In this document: one piece after another, positions 61,700-64,000 of the stretch
Layout of the letters: each line of letters begins with the position of its first letter
How positions within the stretch are numbered: position 1 is the first letter of the stretch
Origin: Planctomycetota bacterium
GTDB lineage: Bacteria; Planctomycetota; B15-G4
Reading direction: 5' to 3'
Assembly: GCA_029259745.1 (NCBI GenBank)
Contig: JAJDEO010000065.1
Coordinates: 124,001 to 188,000, forward strand
Length of the DNA: 64,000 nt
Made by a program: the position numbers and the translations under genes
The notes under the pieces: model-generated
What the model saw: only the letters and a program-made list of their open reading frames with translations
What the model was told of the DNA's origin: nothing
Databases searched by the model: none

Positions 61700-63499
61700 A
61701 TGGCGAAAGGGCGAGTCAGCATTGGCCGTGCGCTGCGCCACTTCTTCGTCCATGCCTTCGGCCTCGCGACGATCGTGATGTTCCTCGCGTTGCTGACGGC
61801 GGTCTTCTCGGTCGGGCAAGACGTGACCGACGGGCTGATCGGCGCAGCCAGCGCCTGGGTCATCCATCTGATGCTGTCGCGGATCGACGTCGACGACGAC
61901 CCATCGATCTTTGCTGCCGCCGTCGCAGCCATGGCTTGGGCCGCGCGCACATGCGCGCAGATCGTGGTGCCTTCGGCGATTTTCGTCGCGGTCTACGCCG
62001 GGCTCTGGGAGCTCGGAAGATCGCCGTTCGTGGAACAGGTCGGCGCCTGGATCGACACCCCCGCCCTCGAAGCGACTTACCACACCCTCGAGACGAGTGC
62101 GCGCGACGTCGCGCGCATTGTCACGGGGTTCTTTGCGCTGGCCGCCCTCGGGGGCGTGATCGAGATGCTCCACGTCGCCGTGCTCGTGTCGCTCATGACG
62201 CGCAATGCGGCTCCGTGGCGACGCGCGACGACCGTCCTCCGCACGCGCCGCGCGGCACGTCGCGAACTTCGTCGCACGATCCACGGCCTCGGCGAAGTCA
62301 CGCCTTCGCCCGCTGCAAAGCACATTCTCGCACGCAACCACCGCGCACGTATCGCGAGTCTCCGCACCACCTGCCTCGCGATCCTGGCGATGTTCGTACC
62401 GATCGCAGCCTTCCACCCCTACGCGCTGAGCGGCGCGCCGGATCCGACAGTGCTGGACATCTTGGAGTTTCTCGCGTTTGCACTCGTGGTCCTCGCACTC
62501 TTCACCCTACGTGGCCTCGGCACGCGCACGCCCTTCCGCCAGGTTCGGGTCGCACTCGGAGCGACCATCGCGCTGTTCGCGGTCTCCATCGTCGGCATGC
62601 TCAGCCTGCTTGCTCCGCTGGGGCTCTTCACGACATCGCGATCGCGCCATTGGCACCTCGTGTCGCGGGCCGTCTCGATCGCCGATCACGCGCTCATCTC
62701 CCGCCACGGGTACATCGCGCTGATGTTCATCGGCATCTGTCTCGGGTTCGACCCGCGCGAGGATCTCTTCGGCGCTCCCCTGGCGCTGACGCTCTGGTTC
62801 CTCGGGATCGCCGCGTACGCGGCAGTACACGTGACGCTTCGACGCGTTGACGATGCGACACGCGCGGCACCGGTCCACCTCATCCTGCTCCGCGTGTTCG
62901 GCGATTCCGACCGCGCCGGATTCCTGATGGAACGCGTCGTCCCCATGTGGCGTGGCATCGGCAACGTCGCCACGATCTGTGCGCCAGACACGGCGAGCTA
63001 CACGCTGGACACGAGCACCGTTGCGCACATCCTCTTCGGGCAGCTCCGCAACCGCTTCGGCGACGACCCGGCCGTCCGCGACGCAGCGATCCAGGACCAC
63101 CTCGGCGACGACCACAGCGGACAGAGTCAGCAGTTCCTCTGCTACGACGACACGTGGCGCGAGACGCTGCAACGCTTCCTCGACGTCGACGCCGTCATCC
63201 TCATGGACCTGCGCGGCTTCGGCCCGACGAACGCCGGATGCGCGTACGAGCTCGGGCAGCTCGCCGATCGCGTGCCCGTCGATCGCGTGATTCTCCTGAC
63301 GGACGACACGACCGACCCCGCCATGCTCGATTCGTCGCTCGCAGAGGCTTGGCACGCCCGCTCGACGACGTCGCCGAACGCCGACCTTCCATTCGGCGAG
63401 GTGAACATCGCCGCCGCCGCGGACTCCGATGACGACACGACGCGTCATCTCCGGCCCCTCCTTGCGGAGGCCGCCGCACGCATCGATCGCACATCGTGA
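61700..63499 (+). CDS. Polytopic membrane protein with TIR-like C-terminal domain
   Basis: A 599-residue protein. Residues 1-385 contain about eight membrane segments (AFGLATIVMFLALLTAVFSV, GVIEMLHVAVLVSLM, LEFLAFALVVLALFTLRG, ALTLWFLGIAAYAAVHV). Residues about 390-599 form a soluble domain: VHLILLRVFGDSDRAGFLME, FLCYDDTWRETLQRFLDVDA, VILMDLRGFGPTNAGCAYEL, VPVDRVILLTDDTTD. The order of strands and the CAYEL motif (Cys514, Glu517) resemble the WCxxEL motif carrying the catalytic Glu of TIR-family NAD-cleaving domains. That relation is inference. GGGGAGGAG lies six bases before the ATG. No defence genes adjoin it. Confidence 0.75.
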   Translation: MAKGRVSIGRALRHFFVHAFGLATIVMFLALLTAVFSVGQDVTDGLIGAASAWVIHLMLSRIDVDDDPSIFAAAVAAMAWAARTCAQIVVPSAIFVAVYAGLWELGRSPFVEQVGAWIDTPALEATYHTLETSARDVARIVTGFFALAALGGVIEMLHVAVLVSLMTRNAAPWRRATTVLRTRRAARRELRRTIHGLGEVTPSPAAKHILARNHRARIASLRTTCLAILAMFVPIAAFHPYALSGAPDPTVLDILEFLAFALVVLALFTLRGLGTRTPFRQVRVALGATIALFAVSIVGMLSLLAPLGLFTTSRSRHWHLVSRAVSIADHALISRHGYIALMFIGICLGFDPREDLFGAPLALTLWFLGIAAYAAVHVTLRRVDDATRAAPVHLILLRVFGDSDRAGFLMERVVPMWRGIGNVATICAPDTASYTLDTSTVAHILFGQLRNRFGDDPAVRDAAIQDHLGDDHSGQSQQFLCYDDTWRETLQRFLDVDAVILMDLRGFGPTNAGCAYELGQLADRVPVDRVILLTDDTTDPAMLDSSLAEAWHARSTTSPNADLPFGEVNIAAAADSDDDTTRHLRPLLAEAAARIDRTS

Positions 63500-63560
63500 C
63501 GAAATCGTGTTCGTTCGGCTCGCGAGCCACGCTCCCTGAAACAACCATGAGAGGCTGGGC

Positions 63561-64000
63561 ATGACGTCGTCGAAAAAGCTGACCTGGATCGCCACTGTCG
63601 CGGTCGTGGTCGCGACCCTCGTGATCGTGAACTGGCCGCAATCAGCAGAGCGCATCGACGTCGACGTCGTGACGCCACGTGACACCATCGCCACCGAGGC
63701 GGCTGAGTTCGTCGACGGCGTCGCTCGAGAGGTCCCTGTCGACGACGGCACCTCGACAGCGCCTGACATCGCCCCCATGACGGAGCCTTCGACGACGTCG
63801 CTGCGGGTTCGTGTCGTCCACGCCGACGAGGAACCGGCCCGCGGCGTAATCGTCGTGCTCGCCGAGGGCACCACGCCCTTCGACCGCGGCGTCACGGACA
63901 CTACGGGCGCCGCCGTGTTCGAGGGACGCGACGAACCCGCCACGGTGTACGTCGGAGGTGCGAGCTTCGGCATCGACTCGCTCGAGCTCGAAGCGTGCCA
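63561..64000 (+). CDS. Membrane-anchored protein with carboxypeptidase-regulatory-like domain (partial)
   Basis: The frame opens at ATG 63561 and is open to the window end, giving about 146 residues. It has one N-terminal membrane helix (LTWIATVAVVVATLVIVNW) and an acidic spacer (about 30-75), then a beta domain of the CarboxypepD_reg kind (LRVRVVHADEEPARGVIVVL, DTTGAAVFEGRDEPATVYVG). Such domains are often repeated in planctomycetal anchored proteins. The rest of the gene and its function lie outside the window. Confidence 0.75.
   Translation, partial: MTSSKKLTWIATVAVVVATLVIVNWPQSAERIDVDVVTPRDTIATEAAEFVDGVAREVPVDDGTSTAPDIAPMTEPSTTSLRVRVVHADEEPARGVIVVLAEGTTPFDRGVTDTTGAAVFEGRDEPATVYVGGASFGIDSLELEAC

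Noticed and set aside
1-64000. tRNA, rRNA, CRISPR array, insertion sequence or prophage
   Set aside because: I looked for T-loop and anticodon-like folds, regular spaced repeats, transposase and integrase motifs and found none.

Overview
The window is a chromosomal segment of a very GC-rich bacterium, most likely a member of the Planctomycetota. The inference rests on gene content: a formylglycine-type sulfatase, Ser/Thr kinases fused to an FGE/SUMF1-like domain or to WD40 repeats and a zinc finger, three ECF sigma factors, many large secreted FG-GAP/VCBS, beta-helix and beta-propeller proteins, and a small DUF6655-like lipoprotein. I saw no rRNA, tRNA, CRISPR array or insertion sequence.

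Layout. 1-12.7 kb holds a truncated sulfatase, a DEAD-box RNA helicase, methyltransferases, an OPT-type peptide transporter, a VOC protein, an FG-GAP protein, a GNAT-methyltransferase fusion and an HD-domain protein. 12.7-23.3 kb mixes secreted proteins (beta-helix, peptidase-like, TPR/FG-GAP, propeller) with two coupled GNATs, a DJ-1-like lipoprotein, an ECF sigma factor, a DUF2071 protein and a short-chain dehydrogenase. 23.6-36.3 kb holds a probable new selenoprotein (in-frame TGA with a hairpin behind it) coupled to a GNAT, an SGNH hydrolase, a radical-SAM/cyclophilin-like pair, a FAS1-YceI fusion, a DGPF/ECF42 pair and a giant membrane SGNH protein.

36.3-40.2 kb is a run of three secreted proteins that appear to share a C-terminal module. 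41-56.4 kb, all on the minus strand, looks like one regulatory and envelope block: SUMF1-kinase, ECF sigma factor, zinc-finger kinase with WD40 repeats, then a DegP-like protease, a DUF3352-like protein, an FG-GAP protein and an RND permease, the last four joined by overlapping or abutting start and stop codons. 56.5-64 kb holds another propeller protein, a lipoprotein, a DUF2306 membrane protein, a NarL-type two-component pair, a polytopic membrane protein with a TIR-like C-terminal domain, and a partial anchored protein.

The two most promising observations are the selenoprotein at 24119-25432 and the C-terminal module that recurs on at least eight otherwise different secreted proteins. The TIR-like membrane protein at 61700-63499 and a family of palindromic TGAATCA repeats at gene 3' ends come next.
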